Shown: positions 18,872-28,683, numbered from the stretch's first letter. The stretch is 64,000 nt of DNA from Arcobacter porcinus (GCF_004299785.2 NZ_CP036246.2:1364001-1428000); one strand, 5' to 3'. Program-made: numbers and translations. Notes: generated from the letters alone by a model not told the origin.

Positions 18872-20353
18872 ACTCAACTTTCGCACATAAGCCCAAACTG
18901 TTTTTTAGTGTAAACCCTGAGCATGTAAATAATCTGTTCTAAATCTTTATTTCTCTTGACAAGCTGTTGTGATTGGAGCAAATTTTCAAGGATTTTGAGA
19001 AATATCTCCATTGATATTGCTAAGGTTTCAAGTTGGCACTCTAGGTCTCTAAATAGATTGCCCAATGTTTGTGGTTCGTTGTTGATTCTGTTGATATAAC
19101 TTGTAAGATTGTATGCTAAAAATGATAAAGTAATTCTAGCTATAAGTGCTTCAAAGATTCTATTTTCTTCTTTGCCAAATTGGAAGTATTCTCTAAGGTC
19201 TTTATATCCTTGCTCAATATTCCACCGTTTTTTATAGGTATTGATGATTTCTATGTCAGAAAGTATAGTATTCGTTGAGAGGATTGGAATCAAATTTTCT
19301 TTGGTTTTAATAAATACGATTTTTACTCTACCAACAGTTTTATGTGTAGCAGTGGTTGACACATAAGAGTATTTGATAGAGTTGTAGTTTCCAAGTTTTG
19401 AAGCTTTAGTTTTATTGGCTTGAACATACAAGCTTTCAAGAGTTTTACATTTATCTGTAAACTGCCAAATTTTATTTGAATTAGCAACTCTTGTAATCAC
19501 ATCAATACCCTTTTGTTTCACTTCATTTATAAAGTTTGGTTTTGCATACCAACTATCAACAAGCAAGTAATCAGCATATATCCCTGAATCTAAAGCTCTA
19601 CTCAACATATTTATTGCTTGAATGTTTTTACCACTGTTTCCCTCAATTCTTCGCTTGTAAGCGTTGCTTAGATGATGAACATTGATATCTTGAAAATCAA
19701 CAATTTGGTTTTTGTTGTAATTCACAGAAAATCCAACATCATATCAGTATGGGAATCACTATAATTCAAAGATACAATATTCAATCCATTTACGGCTCTA
19801 TGTTCTTTGTTACTCCAAAGATTTTTACAACTGCCTTGAATATATTTTCCTCGTTTAATCTCTACGGTATCATCTATAATCAGTACTTTGGTATCTGTTA
19901 AATTTTGTAAAGGTGAAAGTTTATTTATCAATTTTACAGATGCAAACAATAATAGTTTTCTCCAGTTGTATCGTTTATCTTTTAAAAGCCTATAATAAAC
20001 ATCTTTTTTGAAGCTATCGGAACTTTGTTTCATAAATGTTGAGATTTTTTTGTTGATGATAAACATATACAAAAATTGCAAAATGATTATATATGGTTTT
20101 ACACCAACTTCACGCTTGATGAAGTTACTTTGCTTTAAAATAGAACTGAAATTTATCTCTTTTAAAACGGATACTATAGGATTTTTTAACACACTCTTCA
20201 TAGCAGTTTCGATAAAATTGTCAAGTCCCATAAAAAAGCCCTTTATATAGTTGATTGTGGTAATGATATTATATCTAAAAGTGCCTATTTATGGGATTTA
20301 ATAAAGCTTTTGAAGATAGGAAATTTATGATTTTCTATGTGCGAAAGTTGAGT
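18872..20353 (-). mobile_element. IS4-like insertion sequence, inverted frameshifted copy
   Basis: 1,482 bp with the same tips (ACTCAACTTTCGCACATA) as the copy at 16315 but in the opposite orientation. The inner DNA is diverged at many silent and some coding positions, so it is not a recent duplicate. With the other copy it brackets the ferritin-like/VIT1 gene. Confidence 0.9.
18874..20231 (-). pseudogene. IS4-like transposase, frameshifted
   Basis: Two reading frames, 20231-19722 (169 residues) and 19725-18874 (283 residues), align with consecutive parts of the intact transposase. At the junction the intact copy has GATTTTTC and this copy GATTTTC: one T of a five-T run is missing, so the frame ends at TGA and resumes with the equivalent of FSVNYNKNQ. 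The second piece contains the second Asp and the Glu; the first contains the first Asp. Probably inactive, although slippage on the T-run or a sequencing error cannot be excluded. Confidence 0.88.
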
Positions 20354-20385
20354 AAATAAACTTATGAAATTAAAAGGTATAAATA

Positions 20386-20487
20386 ATGATAATGCAAAAT
20401 TTACAAAATGAATTAATTAGTTTTATTGTAATAGCTTTAGTTGTTATACTTTTTGCTTATTATGAATTTAAAATACGAAACAAATAA
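20386..20487 (+). CDS. 33-residue single-membrane-span peptide
   Basis: ATG at 20386 after AAAAGG. The product has a polar start (MIMQNLQNE), one hydrophobic span (LISFIVIALVVILFAYY) and a basic end (EFKIRNK). It resembles the small membrane peptides at 25418, 54728 and 55463. Its 3' half is part of the 126-bp inverted repeat, so the same C-terminus occurs at 59.9 kb without a start. Function unknown; a type I toxin or phage-type membrane peptide are possibilities. Confidence 0.5.
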   Translation: MIMQNLQNELISFIVIALVVILFAYYEFKIRNK

Positions 20488-20558
20488 AAATGTTACAAAT
20501 GAATTTTTCATAATAAGAAATTGATAAAATTTAAATACATTATAAAATCTAAATATTT
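20433..20558. repeat. 126-bp perfect inverted repeat, left copy
   Basis: Identical over 126 bases to the reverse complement of 59851-59976. It begins in the coding part of the small peptide (AGCTTTAG) and ends in the non-coding DNA after it. Together the two copies bracket about 39.3 kb. Confidence 0.97.
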
Positions 20559-20780
20559 CAAAATTACTTCAATTTTAACTTAATGAATATTTTATAATTA
20601 GTGATAAATGTTATTTTCAAAATAATATAAAAGGGACATTTTAAAATAAATCGTAAAACACTTGTTTTCCGACACCTTTTTAAAATTATCAAAAATATTC
20701 AAAGAAATTGCTAATTTTTATACGATAAATACTATCGGATTGTGATATAATACGAAAACTATATAAAAGAGGTTTTTCGT

Positions 20781-21341
20781 ATGCTTGTAGGTTATATTAG
20801 AGTTTCAACTGATGATCAAAATTTATCTTTACAAAAAGATGCACTTTTAAAATATGGTGTAGATGAAAGAAATATATTTTCTGATAAAACATCTGGTTCA
20901 AAAGATAAAAGAGTTGGTTTAGATAAAGCTTTAGAATTTTTAAAAGATGGTGATACTTTAGTTGTATGGAAATTAGATAGACTTGGAAGAAGTTTAGCTC
21001 ACTTAATATCTGTAATAACAGATTTAAAAAGTAAAAATATTTCTTTTGTATCTATTACTGAAGGTATGGATACAACAACAGCATCTGGTGAACTATTTTT
21101 TCATATATTTGGAGCTTTAGCTCAATTTGAAAGAAGTTTAATTCAAGAAAGAGTAAAAGCTGGACTTGAAGCTGCAAAAAATAGAGGTATTAGAGGTGGA
21201 AGACCAAGAGCCATTGATAATGAAAAAATGATAGCTATTAAAAAAGCTCTAAATGATGGAATGAGTAAAGCTGCAATATGCAGAACATTTGGAGTTAAAA
21301 GAAGTACACTTATTGATAGTTTGAATAGAGAGAATATTTAA
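20781..21341 (+). CDS. Serine recombinase (resolvase/invertase family)
   Basis: A 186-residue small serine recombinase. Catalytic Ser in MLVGYIRVSTDDQNL (S9), the RLGRS motif near residue 70, the ASGELFFHIFGALAQFERSLIQER helix region, and a C-terminal helix-turn-helix (GMSKAAICRTFGVKRSTLIDSL). This family resolves cointegrates or inverts segments. It lies just inside the left copy of the 126-bp inverted repeat. The upstream 20700-20780 region contains TACGATAAATACTATCGG and other short inverted elements that could form a recombination site. Invertase versus resolvase cannot be told from sequence alone. Confidence 0.92.
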   Translation: MLVGYIRVSTDDQNLSLQKDALLKYGVDERNIFSDKTSGSKDKRVGLDKALEFLKDGDTLVVWKLDRLGRSLAHLISVITDLKSKNISFVSITEGMDTTTASGELFFHIFGALAQFERSLIQERVKAGLEAAKNRGIRGGRPRAIDNEKMIAIKKALNDGMSKAAICRTFGVKRSTLIDSLNRENI

Positions 21342-21454
21342 ACTAACTACATAAATATATAAGTCACTCTTTTTTCAAATACAATACATAAAATTTGACA
21401 ATACTTTAATTCTATATTAAAATTTATAACTTACTTATTTTTTATGGGGCAGAA

Positions 21455-22201
21455 ATGACAACAAAAAGTTTATTACAAAAAGTTTTTCAACATTATGACA
21501 TTCAAAACCTGGAACAATTATCAAAACAACTTGATATTCAGAGTGATACTCTGAAAAATGTAATAGAAAGCGATAATCTTTCAGAATTTATATCTATTCT
21601 AAACGATAAAGATGCTGATATGGCGAAAGAAATTTTAAATTCTTTTAATTTACTACAATCTATAAATAGTGTAAGTGATGCAAATGTTGTTCAAACAAAT
21701 TCTGGAATAATGTATTTCAATAAGTATATTATTATAAATAAGAATCTTTCACAAAAAATCAAAAGTTCTAGTACAGATATAATGCTTGTTGGATTGTTAA
21801 ATTATTCTAAAAAATTCAAAAATTTAACAACTTTTATATACTACATTATAATTCCTTTTCTTGTTATTCTACTCTTTTACTTTGAAAATATTCTTTATCA
21901 ACAAATTTCATTCTCAGCATTAATTTTAATTGTTTTATATTTCTATATTTATTATAATCACAATAGAAAAGCAACTGTCACTGACAATTATATTAAAATA
22001 AAAAACGAAACTATGAATTTTTCTGAAATAAGAAAAATGGAATTTAATGAAGCAAAACATATAAATACAGTTAGAATTTACGGAGAAAATGATATTTATC
22101 CAAGTAAAATTTTATACTCCGATAAAGATACTATTTCTGTAATAAGTGAATATTATAGCGACTACGTAAATAAAAATTCTAAAAAAATTTATCAGGAATA
22201 A
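21455..22201 (+). CDS. Membrane protein of unknown function
   Basis: A 248-residue protein I do not recognise. Residues 1-70 look like a soluble helical domain beginning KSLLQKVFQHYDIQNLEQLSKQL, suggestive of a repressor-like HTH (weak). Two adjacent membrane spans (about 130-146 and 152-170) are followed by a PH-like beta segment (VTDNYIKIKNETMNFSEIRKMEF). This resembles small membrane proteins with a cytosolic PH-like domain. It stands alone behind the serine recombinase, with ATGGGGC before the start. Confidence 0.55.
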   Translation: MTTKSLLQKVFQHYDIQNLEQLSKQLDIQSDTLKNVIESDNLSEFISILNDKDADMAKEILNSFNLLQSINSVSDANVVQTNSGIMYFNKYIIINKNLSQKIKSSSTDIMLVGLLNYSKKFKNLTTFIYYIIIPFLVILLFYFENILYQQISFSALILIVLYFYIYYNHNRKATVTDNYIKIKNETMNFSEIRKMEFNEAKHINTVRIYGENDIYPSKILYSDKDTISVISEYYSDYVNKNSKKIYQE

Positions 22202-22262
22202 TATAATAAAAGTTTTCACAAATTGGAAGAGTGTTTGGCTCTTCCCTCTTTTATGCCTAAAA

Positions 22263-23189
22263 TCACCCCAAATAATGTTCAGTAATACTAGCTCTAAAGT
22301 GTTTCATCTCCCAACTAACACCTTGTAGTGCTTGTTCATAGCTATAGTTATGTTTTTGATACTCTCTTACTCTATTTTGAGCAAATGTCCATCTAAAACC
22401 ATGTGTTCCTTGATGAGTTTGATTTAGTTTTATACAAGTAGATTTTATATCATTTACATAATCTTGGTATTTGATTTTAAATACTTTTGTATGATTATCT
22501 ATGAAGTAGTTTTCTAGTTCTTGATAAGTTTTTATAGATATTAGTACATCCCCTACTTTTCCACCTTTCTCTTTTGTTTCAATTACACCAACACTATTAT
22601 TTGTAATATTATCAATTTTCATACCTCTTAGTTGTTCTTCTTTAATTAGTGTTACACCTTCAGCTCTAGCACCACCTTCTAGTTGAATTGAAGCTGCAAG
22701 TTTATGTTTAGGGTTTTGTAGATTATTAATAATTAGTTGTGGGTTTAAGTAAACTCTATTGTTATAATTATTTGCAACTAGGTTTAAATCTTTTGCATTA
22801 GATAGAAGATATTGTCTAATATTAAAATCATAAGATATAGGATTAGTTTCATATTTTAGTTTTGAGTAACGATTTAGTGTAAATTCAAGTTTTCCTAAAG
22901 CAGAAGTAATTTTTTCTAAGTATTGTTTTGAGGGATAATATTCTATTTTATATTCAATATATGCTTTTATATGATCTTCATTAATAAGTTCAAAGTTTTT
23001 TAGTTTAAAGTGTTCAAGTAAGTAGTTAAAGAGGTTATTCCATATATTTCTATAACTTTTCATAGTGTTAAACGAGCTAACGCAGTTATAGTGAATATGG
23101 TTAGGATCAATTCTATTATGTTTTTTTGCACCTTCAAAGAAGATTGTTTTTGTTAGTTCTGCACTTTGGTAATATACACTTCCTCTCAT
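22263..23189 (-). CDS. Tyrosine recombinase-like integrase
   Basis: A 308-residue protein with a phage-integrase fold: N-terminal SAM-like helices (NTMKSYRNIWNNLFNYLLEHF), then a catalytic half with QLEGGARAEGVTLI (first Arg), GTHGFRWTFAQNR (HxxR) and MKHFRASITEHYLG at the end with the likely Tyr. A 3' fragment of a paralogue is at 55153-55284 on the other strand. The family is widespread in Campylobacterota accessory regions. It is not near a tRNA here. Whether it is still active is unknown. Confidence 0.8.
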   Translation of the reverse strand: MRGSVYYQSAELTKTIFFEGAKKHNRIDPNHIHYNCVSSFNTMKSYRNIWNNLFNYLLEHFKLKNFELINEDHIKAYIEYKIEYYPSKQYLEKITSALGKLEFTLNRYSKLKYETNPISYDFNIRQYLLSNAKDLNLVANNYNNRVYLNPQLIINNLQNPKHKLAASIQLEGGARAEGVTLIKEEQLRGMKIDNITNNSVGVIETKEKGGKVGDVLISIKTYQELENYFIDNHTKVFKIKYQDYVNDIKSTCIKLNQTHQGTHGFRWTFAQNRVREYQKHNYSYEQALQGVSWEMKHFRASITEHYLG

Positions 23190-23600
23190 ATTTATTTATC
23201 CTTTTAAAAGGTATTCATAATTTCTGTTTTTGTTTGTTTTCCTATCTCTAAATCATAGGTTTGTGTTAAGTCCATCTATTTTTATTTTTACTTGTAAAAA
23301 CATCAAATCAAGATTAGCATTTGCAATGTAGCTGCTAATATCACTTCCAAAGAGCTTTTCTCTCTTACTACTTAAACAAATAAGTAGCTAAACAGTTTTA
23401 TAAAGACTGTGAACTTTACATATAACAAAATATGCTTCATAGTTTTTAGATAGTCTAGTTATAAAAGATTCTAGAGCCACTTGCAGATTATAAAAAACAA
23501 CCCGTAATTTAAGCTGATTTAAATTTTGAAAAGTTGAATCAAACTTCAGATAAGTTATAATTTTTTACTACAAAAATTTAACAGAAGAGCGATTCAACTT
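23190..23600. other. Intergenic, no gene seen
   Basis: No credible coding frame. It lies between two recombination genes that are transcribed away from each other. It includes the short inverted element CTTACTACTTAAACAAATAAGTAG around 23367 (arms CTACTT/AAGTAG) and the leader of the transposase gene. Confidence 0.5.
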
Positions 23601-24776
23601 ATGGAAATTATTCTACCAAAAATATCTTCAAGTCTATCTAAAATGTGGACTAAGGTTTTAAATCTTGAAAATTCACTTTTTCCTTCTTTGAAAAGAGAGC
23701 TTCAATTAGAAGATTTGTCAAATAAAGAGCAAAAGCTTATTAAGATATTAGACTTTGCTGCGATTGAAAAAAATATCACTGTCGTATCTATTACAAACAC
23801 TCCAAAGCATAGAGAAGAGATTGCACGAGCATTTATTGCAAAGAGTGTTTACAATATCCAAACAACCAGAGACCTTATCGATAGACTTCATAGTGATAGA
23901 ACGCTGAGGATCTTGTGTGGGTGGAGATATAAAAACGATATTCCAAGTGAGTCTAAATTTAGTAGAGTATTTAAAGAGTTAAGTGCTCTTAAAATTGCAC
24001 AAAAGACGCATGAGCAGTTTGTGAAGGAGTATCTAAGGGATACACTCTTTTTTTATAATGCAAGTGATGCAACAAAAATACCACTGAGAGAAAAACCTGT
24101 AAAAGTTGAAAAAGAAAAGTTTAAACCAAAAAGAAGAGGACGACCTAAAAAAGGTGAAACAAGAGAGCCTAAAACACCCAGTATCTTGCAGCAACAAGAA
24201 GATATGAAAACCACAAAGCAGATGCTATCTTTGGTATCAACGCAGTGTGGAGTTGGAAGAAAACAGAATTCCAAAGGCAACTTTGAAACATGGATAGGAG
24301 GGAAACTCCATATCAGTGTAGTAGATGGAGATATCCCTATTACTGCTATTTATTCAGGGGCAAATGTTCATGATAGCTCAGTAGCACTTCCTCTTATAAA
24401 CGAGACAAGCAAAAAAGTATCATATCTTTATGACTTACAAGATGCAGGATACGACAGCAATATTATCAGAGATTTTTCCAAAAAACTAAATCATAGACCG
24501 CTTATTGATATCAATCCGAAGAACTCCAAAGAGTTAAAAGGAAAAATTCAACTTATAAAAGATGAAAAAAAGAAATTTGAAATTCTAAACCTTACTCAAA
24601 GTTTAGATACCCATCACTATAACCAAAGAAGTATGGTTGAGCGTGTAAATAAATACCTCAAAGAAGACTTTGGATGCAGTAATATTTATTATAAAGGAGC
24701 TACAAAAGTAGCTTCTGTTTTAGCATTTGGTATTTTATCAGTTTGTATTCATCAGAGTTTGAAAATGGTAACATAA
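23601..24776 (+). CDS. DDE transposase (IS5/IS1182-like)
   Basis: A 391-residue transposase with an N-terminal DUF772-type helical domain (SDRTLRILCGWRYKNDIPSESKFSRVFKEL), a basic linker (KPKRRGRPKKGE) and a DDE catalytic part: ASDATKIPL, VVDGDIPITAIYSGANVHDSS, YDLQDAGYDS and the late Glu in RSMVERVNKYLKEDFG. Length and order fit an intact gene. I could not define terminal inverted repeats with confidence, so the element borders are left open. Confidence 0.85.
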   Translation: MEIILPKISSSLSKMWTKVLNLENSLFPSLKRELQLEDLSNKEQKLIKILDFAAIEKNITVVSITNTPKHREEIARAFIAKSVYNIQTTRDLIDRLHSDRTLRILCGWRYKNDIPSESKFSRVFKELSALKIAQKTHEQFVKEYLRDTLFFYNASDATKIPLREKPVKVEKEKFKPKRRGRPKKGETREPKTPSILQQQEDMKTTKQMLSLVSTQCGVGRKQNSKGNFETWIGGKLHISVVDGDIPITAIYSGANVHDSSVALPLINETSKKVSYLYDLQDAGYDSNIIRDFSKKLNHRPLIDINPKNSKELKGKIQLIKDEKKKFEILNLTQSLDTHHYNQRSMVERVNKYLKEDFGCSNIYYKGATKVASVLAFGILSVCIHQSLKMVT

Positions 24777-25417
24777 CTTTTAGCTAAAAACACTAAAAAT
24801 TAGCCATTTTTAAAACTCAACCATCAAGCACGCACCCAATAATAGTTTTTTATCTAAAATTGACCCATAAAGCGGTAAAATGATTAAAAGTTTAAAAGAT
24901 CTGCTTGATAAGTTTAGTAGGTTTACAAATTCACTAGTTTATGATGGTGGAATTTGCAAGCGGCTCTCTAGTAAACTTTAAATATCTAGCTTGGCTTTAG
25001 ATCATTGTTCCAACTCAATGCTTGTAAGAATACAAGTTAATTTTTAATAAGAAAATTATGATGAAATTATAGTTGATATTTTGTAAAGTGTAGTTGCTAT
25101 TAGTTTATATTTTATAGATGAAAATTTATTTGCTACTGTTTCCTTATTTTTATAAAACTATCTCAAAGCATTACTATTTAAAGTTTTCAAAGAAATAATT
25201 TACAATATAAAAGAGGGATGATTTTACAATCAAATTTACAAGATTTTACAGTTGAGTTTACAGAGATTTTTAATTAGTTTATAGAAATTTAATTGTTTTT
25301 AGATGATAGTTTAGATTATTTGAATGAAGATTTATAGAATTGTCAATATTGTTTTGCAAAGACTAGCTGGAAACTAATTTTAACAATATTTTATTGTTTT
25401 AGGTTGGTTTGCTAGAT
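24777..25417. other. Intergenic, probably decayed mobile DNA
   Basis: No gene I can support. A 33-codon ORF at 24879-24980 (MIKSLKDLLDKFSRF...) has no clear ribosome binding site. The stretch has mixed composition including GACCCATAAAGCGG, unlike its neighbours, which suggests remnants of insertion sequences. The rest is AT-rich with in-frame stops in all frames. Confidence 0.4.
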
Positions 25418-25537
25418 TTAGCAAGATTTTTTGTTTTTTTTGTTTTTTGGAGTTAGTGTAGATATAAAATAAGGTATCAAATTAACTACGATAGCAATAG
25501 TGCTTAAGACTATTAATCCTAATGTTACTCTATCCAT
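25418..25537 (-). CDS. 39-residue single-span membrane peptide
   Basis: ATG at 25537 with AAAAGGAGAAAAA just upstream. Product: short N-terminus, hydrophobic span LGLIVLSTIAIVVNLIPYFI, then a Lys/Asn-rich tail (PKNKKNKKSC). It resembles the 38-residue peptide at 52749-52865 in both span (GLIxLxT...LIP) and tail, so they may be paralogues. An open frame upstream (25530-25700, a single-span ORF ending ISKRRKNG) overlaps its start but has only a TTG start and no ribosome binding site; it looks like a truncated gene. Confidence 0.45.
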   Translation of the reverse strand: MDRVTLGLIVLSTIAIVVNLIPYFISTLTPKNKKNKKSC

Positions 25538-25893
25538 TTTTTCTCCTTTTTGAGATTTCAAGTAATCCTTGAATTCCACTAATTAAAATAATTATACCAA
25601 AAAGTATAGATAACCACAAGCTTTTGATTTTAGGAAAATCCCAGTAGATTATAAAATCTACTTTATTTGCTAGAATACTTATTCCTAAGCTTCCAAACAA
25701 TTCTGCTATGTAGTTTTTAGGAATATATAAGTAATTTAATTAAATTATTAATCTTAATTATTGCTAAAAATATTATAAATAACAATATTAAGCACTTGAG
25801 TTAGACTTGTTGCTATTTTGTCTATTATTAGGGGTAATAGAAAATAAACTAACTCAAGTAAAATTATTATAATATTTTAATCTTAATCTATTT

Positions 25894-26589
25894 TTATTTT
25901 ATATATGGATTTGAGTTACCTTGAATTTTAGCGACCCTTTTATTTTTAATTCTTTCCCACTCATCAACTGGATCTTGTTTATTCCAAGCTTCCATTAGTT
26001 TTCTTTCTTGGTTTGAAAGATTTATATTATATTTATCGCTCATATAAAGATAAATCCTAGCAATATCACCTCTTATCTCTTTTTTTGGATATGCTCTTCT
26101 ATCTTTAAAGTTTACTTCAAACTCACAGTTACCATACATTCCTTTTTTAGGTAAATCTGCACCAAATCTAAAATTACTTCTATCTGCATTTACTTCACCA
26201 ATAGCAGGAACTAAATTATGCATATCTGCTTCCATTAAATTAAACAGTTTATCTTTACTACAAGCTTTTCTTCCTCCTTCTCTCCAACAAGAAAGATGTT
26301 TACCAAAGTTATGTGCTGGTATTACATGCTCCCACTCTATTCTTTTTGCTCTAACATTTTCATTACCTTTTTTTGTAAAAACATTTCTAGGAGTATAATA
26401 TTTATCATCTTGAATAATTAAAGTAACTTCTTTATTTTTAACTCTAGTTATCTCATATGGATTAGAGCAGTAAAAGCTTATTTTATTATCATGGTATATT
26501 TGTTTTAAAAGTATTTTCTTTGATTTACTAAAATTATTAGCAAATAGTGATATTGTAAGTGTTAGAAGTAATATTATAATTTTATTCAT
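25894..26589 (-). CDS. Endonuclease I family secreted nuclease
   Basis: A 231-residue EndA/NucM-type nuclease. The signal peptide (MNKIIILLLTLTISLFA, cleavage likely before NNF) sends it to the periplasm or outside. The beta-beta-alpha-metal active site is clear: RIEWEHVIPAHNFG with the catalytic His, and DMHNLVPAIGEVNADRSN with metal ligands. Such enzymes degrade DNA non-specifically; in some bacteria they recycle nucleotides or reduce transformation. It is transcribed divergently from the lipoprotein gene at 26676. Confidence 0.92.
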   Translation of the reverse strand: MNKIIILLLTLTISLFANNFSKSKKILLKQIYHDNKISFYCSNPYEITRVKNKEVTLIIQDDKYYTPRNVFTKKGNENVRAKRIEWEHVIPAHNFGKHLSCWREGGRKACSKDKLFNLMEADMHNLVPAIGEVNADRSNFRFGADLPKKGMYGNCEFEVNFKDRRAYPKKEIRGDIARIYLYMSDKYNINLSNQERKLMEAWNKQDPVDEWERIKNKRVAKIQGNSNPYIK

Positions 26590-26675
26590 ATTTGATTTTA
26601 CCTTGTGAAATATAGTTTAATTTATTTAATATTTTGTATAGTGTACTAAATTAATTTTAAACTAAAAGGATATTG

Positions 26676-27101
26676 ATGAAAAAAGTAATTCAAATTCTAA
26701 TAATTTGTGTATCAATTATACTTTTAGGTTGTACAAATAAAAATCAATCAGTTAAAAATAGTAATGTAAATAGTAGTAAAATAAATACTGAGTTATACTA
26801 TTTTGGAAATAAAAGTGATTATATTAAAAAACTTACATTTTTTTATGGTTTAAATAAACAAATTGTTTTTTACATAGATAAATTTCCATATAAACAAGAG
26901 TTTGATTTATGTGAAAATAGTAATAGTTCATGTCAAAGCTACTTCTATTTAAAAGAAGAAAAATCAAGTACAACAATATATCTTCCAAAAGTTAGTATTA
27001 CTTTTCCAGATAGAACTAAATTTCATTCATATGGCACATTTTTAACAAATGGAATGAATATTATTGAAAGTATAAAACCTATTAAAATTTTAATAGAATA
27101 A
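26676..27101 (+). CDS. Lipoprotein of unknown function
   Basis: MKKVIQILIICVSIILLGCTN ends in the lipobox LLGC, so the mature protein is lipid-anchored from Cys20. The remaining ~120 residues include a small domain with two Cys (DLCENSNSSCQSY) that may form a disulfide. No family recognised. The start is the ATG at 26676, 5 bases after AAAAGGA; an in-frame TTG precedes it directly. Confidence 0.7.
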   Translation: MKKVIQILIICVSIILLGCTNKNQSVKNSNVNSSKINTELYYFGNKSDYIKKLTFFYGLNKQIVFYIDKFPYKQEFDLCENSNSSCQSYFYLKEEKSSTTIYLPKVSITFPDRTKFHSYGTFLTNGMNIIESIKPIKILIE

Positions 27102-27156
27102 AAATTATAGATTTTTCTGATAAAATGGAAAACCATATTTTACAGGGAGAATTTAA

Positions 27157-27438
27157 ATGAACAAAAATGAATTTATTGATGCAGTTGCAGCAAAAGCTGG
27201 ATTATCTAAAAAAGATGCAAAAAGTGCAGTTGATGCAGTATTAGAAACTATAACAGAAGCTTTAGTTAAGAAAGATTCAGTTGCATTTGTTGGATTTGGA
27301 ACATTCTCAACTGCTGCAAGAGCTGCAAGAAGTGGTATAGTGCCTTCTACTGGAAAAGCAATTAATATACCTGCAACAACTGTTGCTAAATTTAAAGTTG
27401 GTAAAGCTTTAAAAGAAGCTGTTGCTATTTCTAAATAA
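27157..27438 (+). CDS. HU-family DNA-binding protein
   Basis: 93 residues with the full HU/IHF fold: MNKNEFIDAVAAKAGLSKKDAKSAV helices, then GFGTFSTAARAARSG and a shortened arm ending VGKALKEAV. HU dimers bend and compact DNA. The arm region SGIVPSTGKAINIPATTVAKFK keeps the Pro and basic residues that intercalate. It is monocistronic with its own terminator. An HU gene in an accessory region may be an island-borne paralogue. Confidence 0.95.
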   Translation: MNKNEFIDAVAAKAGLSKKDAKSAVDAVLETITEALVKKDSVAFVGFGTFSTAARAARSGIVPSTGKAINIPATTVAKFKVGKALKEAVAISK

Positions 27439-27460
27439 TTAGATAATTAAATCTATTTAG

Positions 27461-27484
27461 CCACTTCAGGAATGAAGTGGTTTT
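27461..27484 (+). terminator. Rho-independent terminator after HU gene
   Basis: CCACTTC / GAAGTGG form a 7-bp stem with a 6-base loop followed by TTTT, 22 bp after the HU stop codon. Confidence 0.85.
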
Positions 27485-27528
27485 ATAAAATCTCAAATAA
27501 ACCTTTTAATTCTATTTATAAACTGTGA

Positions 27529-27909
27529 TTAATCCCAAATTTCTATTTGTTGTTCATAATCTATTACATCTTTGTAGTTATTTTCATTTTTTAAATATAT
27601 TATTGCTTTTAATCTTTTGTTGTTTACAATTACTTCAATCTCTTTTTTTATATATAATTCAGGATAATTTTCAAGAGTATCTAGTATTTGCATAGTATAT
27701 TCATCAACTTTATAAACTTCACCTAAAAGATGTGTTAATTTTTCACTATCTATTGCAAAAGGAAAATCACCATGTTTTACTTTGTATAAACCAAATTTAT
27801 CAACAGTTTCAGCTGCTCCGATAAACTTTGAATTATCCAATAAGTAATTATTCCTAAATCCACTCATTAATGTACCATAAACAAAAACTAGCATATTTGT
27901 ATCATTCAT
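27529..27909 (-). CDS. Gamma-glutamylcyclotransferase-like (AIG2) protein
   Basis: A 126-residue GGCT-fold protein. The substrate-binding YGTL motif is at about residues 10-13 (FVYGTLMSG) and the presumed catalytic Glu lies in ILDTLENYPELY. Members cyclise gamma-glutamyl amines or dipeptides to 5-oxoproline; the true substrate here is unknown. It is a single gene converging on the HU gene terminator. Confidence 0.85.
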   Translation of the reverse strand: MNDTNMLVFVYGTLMSGFRNNYLLDNSKFIGAAETVDKFGLYKVKHGDFPFAIDSEKLTHLLGEVYKVDEYTMQILDTLENYPELYIKKEIEVIVNNKRLKAIIYLKNENNYKDVIDYEQQIEIWD

Positions 27910-28001
27910 TTTAATTTAATTCCTCCAAAATATCAATATATTTTTATATATTTTTCTAGCATAATTAATTACAAAATTTTATCAATTAATATAAATGACA
28001 A

Positions 28002-28670
28002 TTAAATAAGCCCAACTTTACCAACAACTTTACCTAAGATTTGAATAGTATCAAGTTCACTTTTTTGGATTATTTCACTATTATAGTTTTTGTTATCACT
28101 TATTAACTCTATTGAACCATCAATTTTTAAAGATACTCTTTTAACAAACAATCCTACTGTTGTTGATACTATAAATATTCCACCTTTAGATATATCACTA
28201 TTATCTTTATCAAATAAAATTATCTCTTTATTTATTAGTGTTGGCTCCATTGAATCACCAGTTACATTTAAAGCAATAATAGATTCAGTTTTACTAGAGT
28301 TTGATTTATATAATGAATCCAATATTTTTTTATCAATACTTATAAGTTCATAATCATCATCATAATTAAATCCCCCTCCTCCAGCACTTGCATTAATTTG
28401 ATTAAAGTATTTTATCTTTGTATATTTTTCTGTTTCTTCTTCGAGTGATTTTGGTAATTGATCAAATAAAACCCAATTAATAGAAATTTTTCTTTTTGCA
28501 CAAAACTTTGCAATTTGTTCATAAGGAATAGAATTTTTCTTTTTCATAATAGATAATGACTCTTTAGATATATTTAAAGAAGCTGCTACATCTTTATCAA
28601 ATACTCTTTTATTATCTAATTCATTTGATAATATATCTTTTAATTTATCAATAATCTCATTAATATGCAT
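28002..28670 (-). CDS. S24-peptidase transcriptional repressor (LexA/CI-like)
   Basis: A 222-residue regulator: N-terminal helix-turn-helix (KRVFDKDVAASLNISKESLSIMKKKNSIPY), a linker with the likely self-cleavage pair Ala96-Gly97 (NASAGGGG), and a C-terminal S24 domain with nucleophile S140 in TGDSMEPTL and K177 in LFVKRVSL. Such repressors cut themselves upon RecA/ssDNA signalling. It is divergent from a Y-family polymerase; the shared 83-bp region carries a perfect 19-bp palindrome, so it likely controls both genes as a local SOS switch. Campylobacterota generally lack LexA, which makes such local repressors notable. Confidence 0.9.
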   Translation of the reverse strand: MHINEIIDKLKDILSNELDNKRVFDKDVAASLNISKESLSIMKKKNSIPYEQIAKFCAKRKISINWVLFDQLPKSLEEETEKYTKIKYFNQINASAGGGGFNYDDDYELISIDKKILDSLYKSNSSKTESIIALNVTGDSMEPTLINKEIILFDKDNSDISKGGIFIVSTTVGLFVKRVSLKIDGSIELISDNKNYNSEIIQKSELDTIQILGKVVGKVGLI

Positions 28671-28683
28671 ATCTTACCTTTTT

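Noticed and set aside
19715-19740. Programmed frameshift in the inverted transposase
   Set aside because: The intact sister copy encodes the same protein in one frame, so the lost T is simpler as a mutation; only a slight slippage possibility remains.
16315-20353. Target-site duplications flanking the IS copies
   Set aside because: The flanking bases are all AT-rich (AAATAAAT-like) and match only loosely; no convincing duplication of fixed length could be fixed on either copy.
21455-22201. Calling the membrane protein an abortive infection effector
   Set aside because: Only membrane spans and a possible PH-like part are visible; there is no partner gene and no motif to support it.
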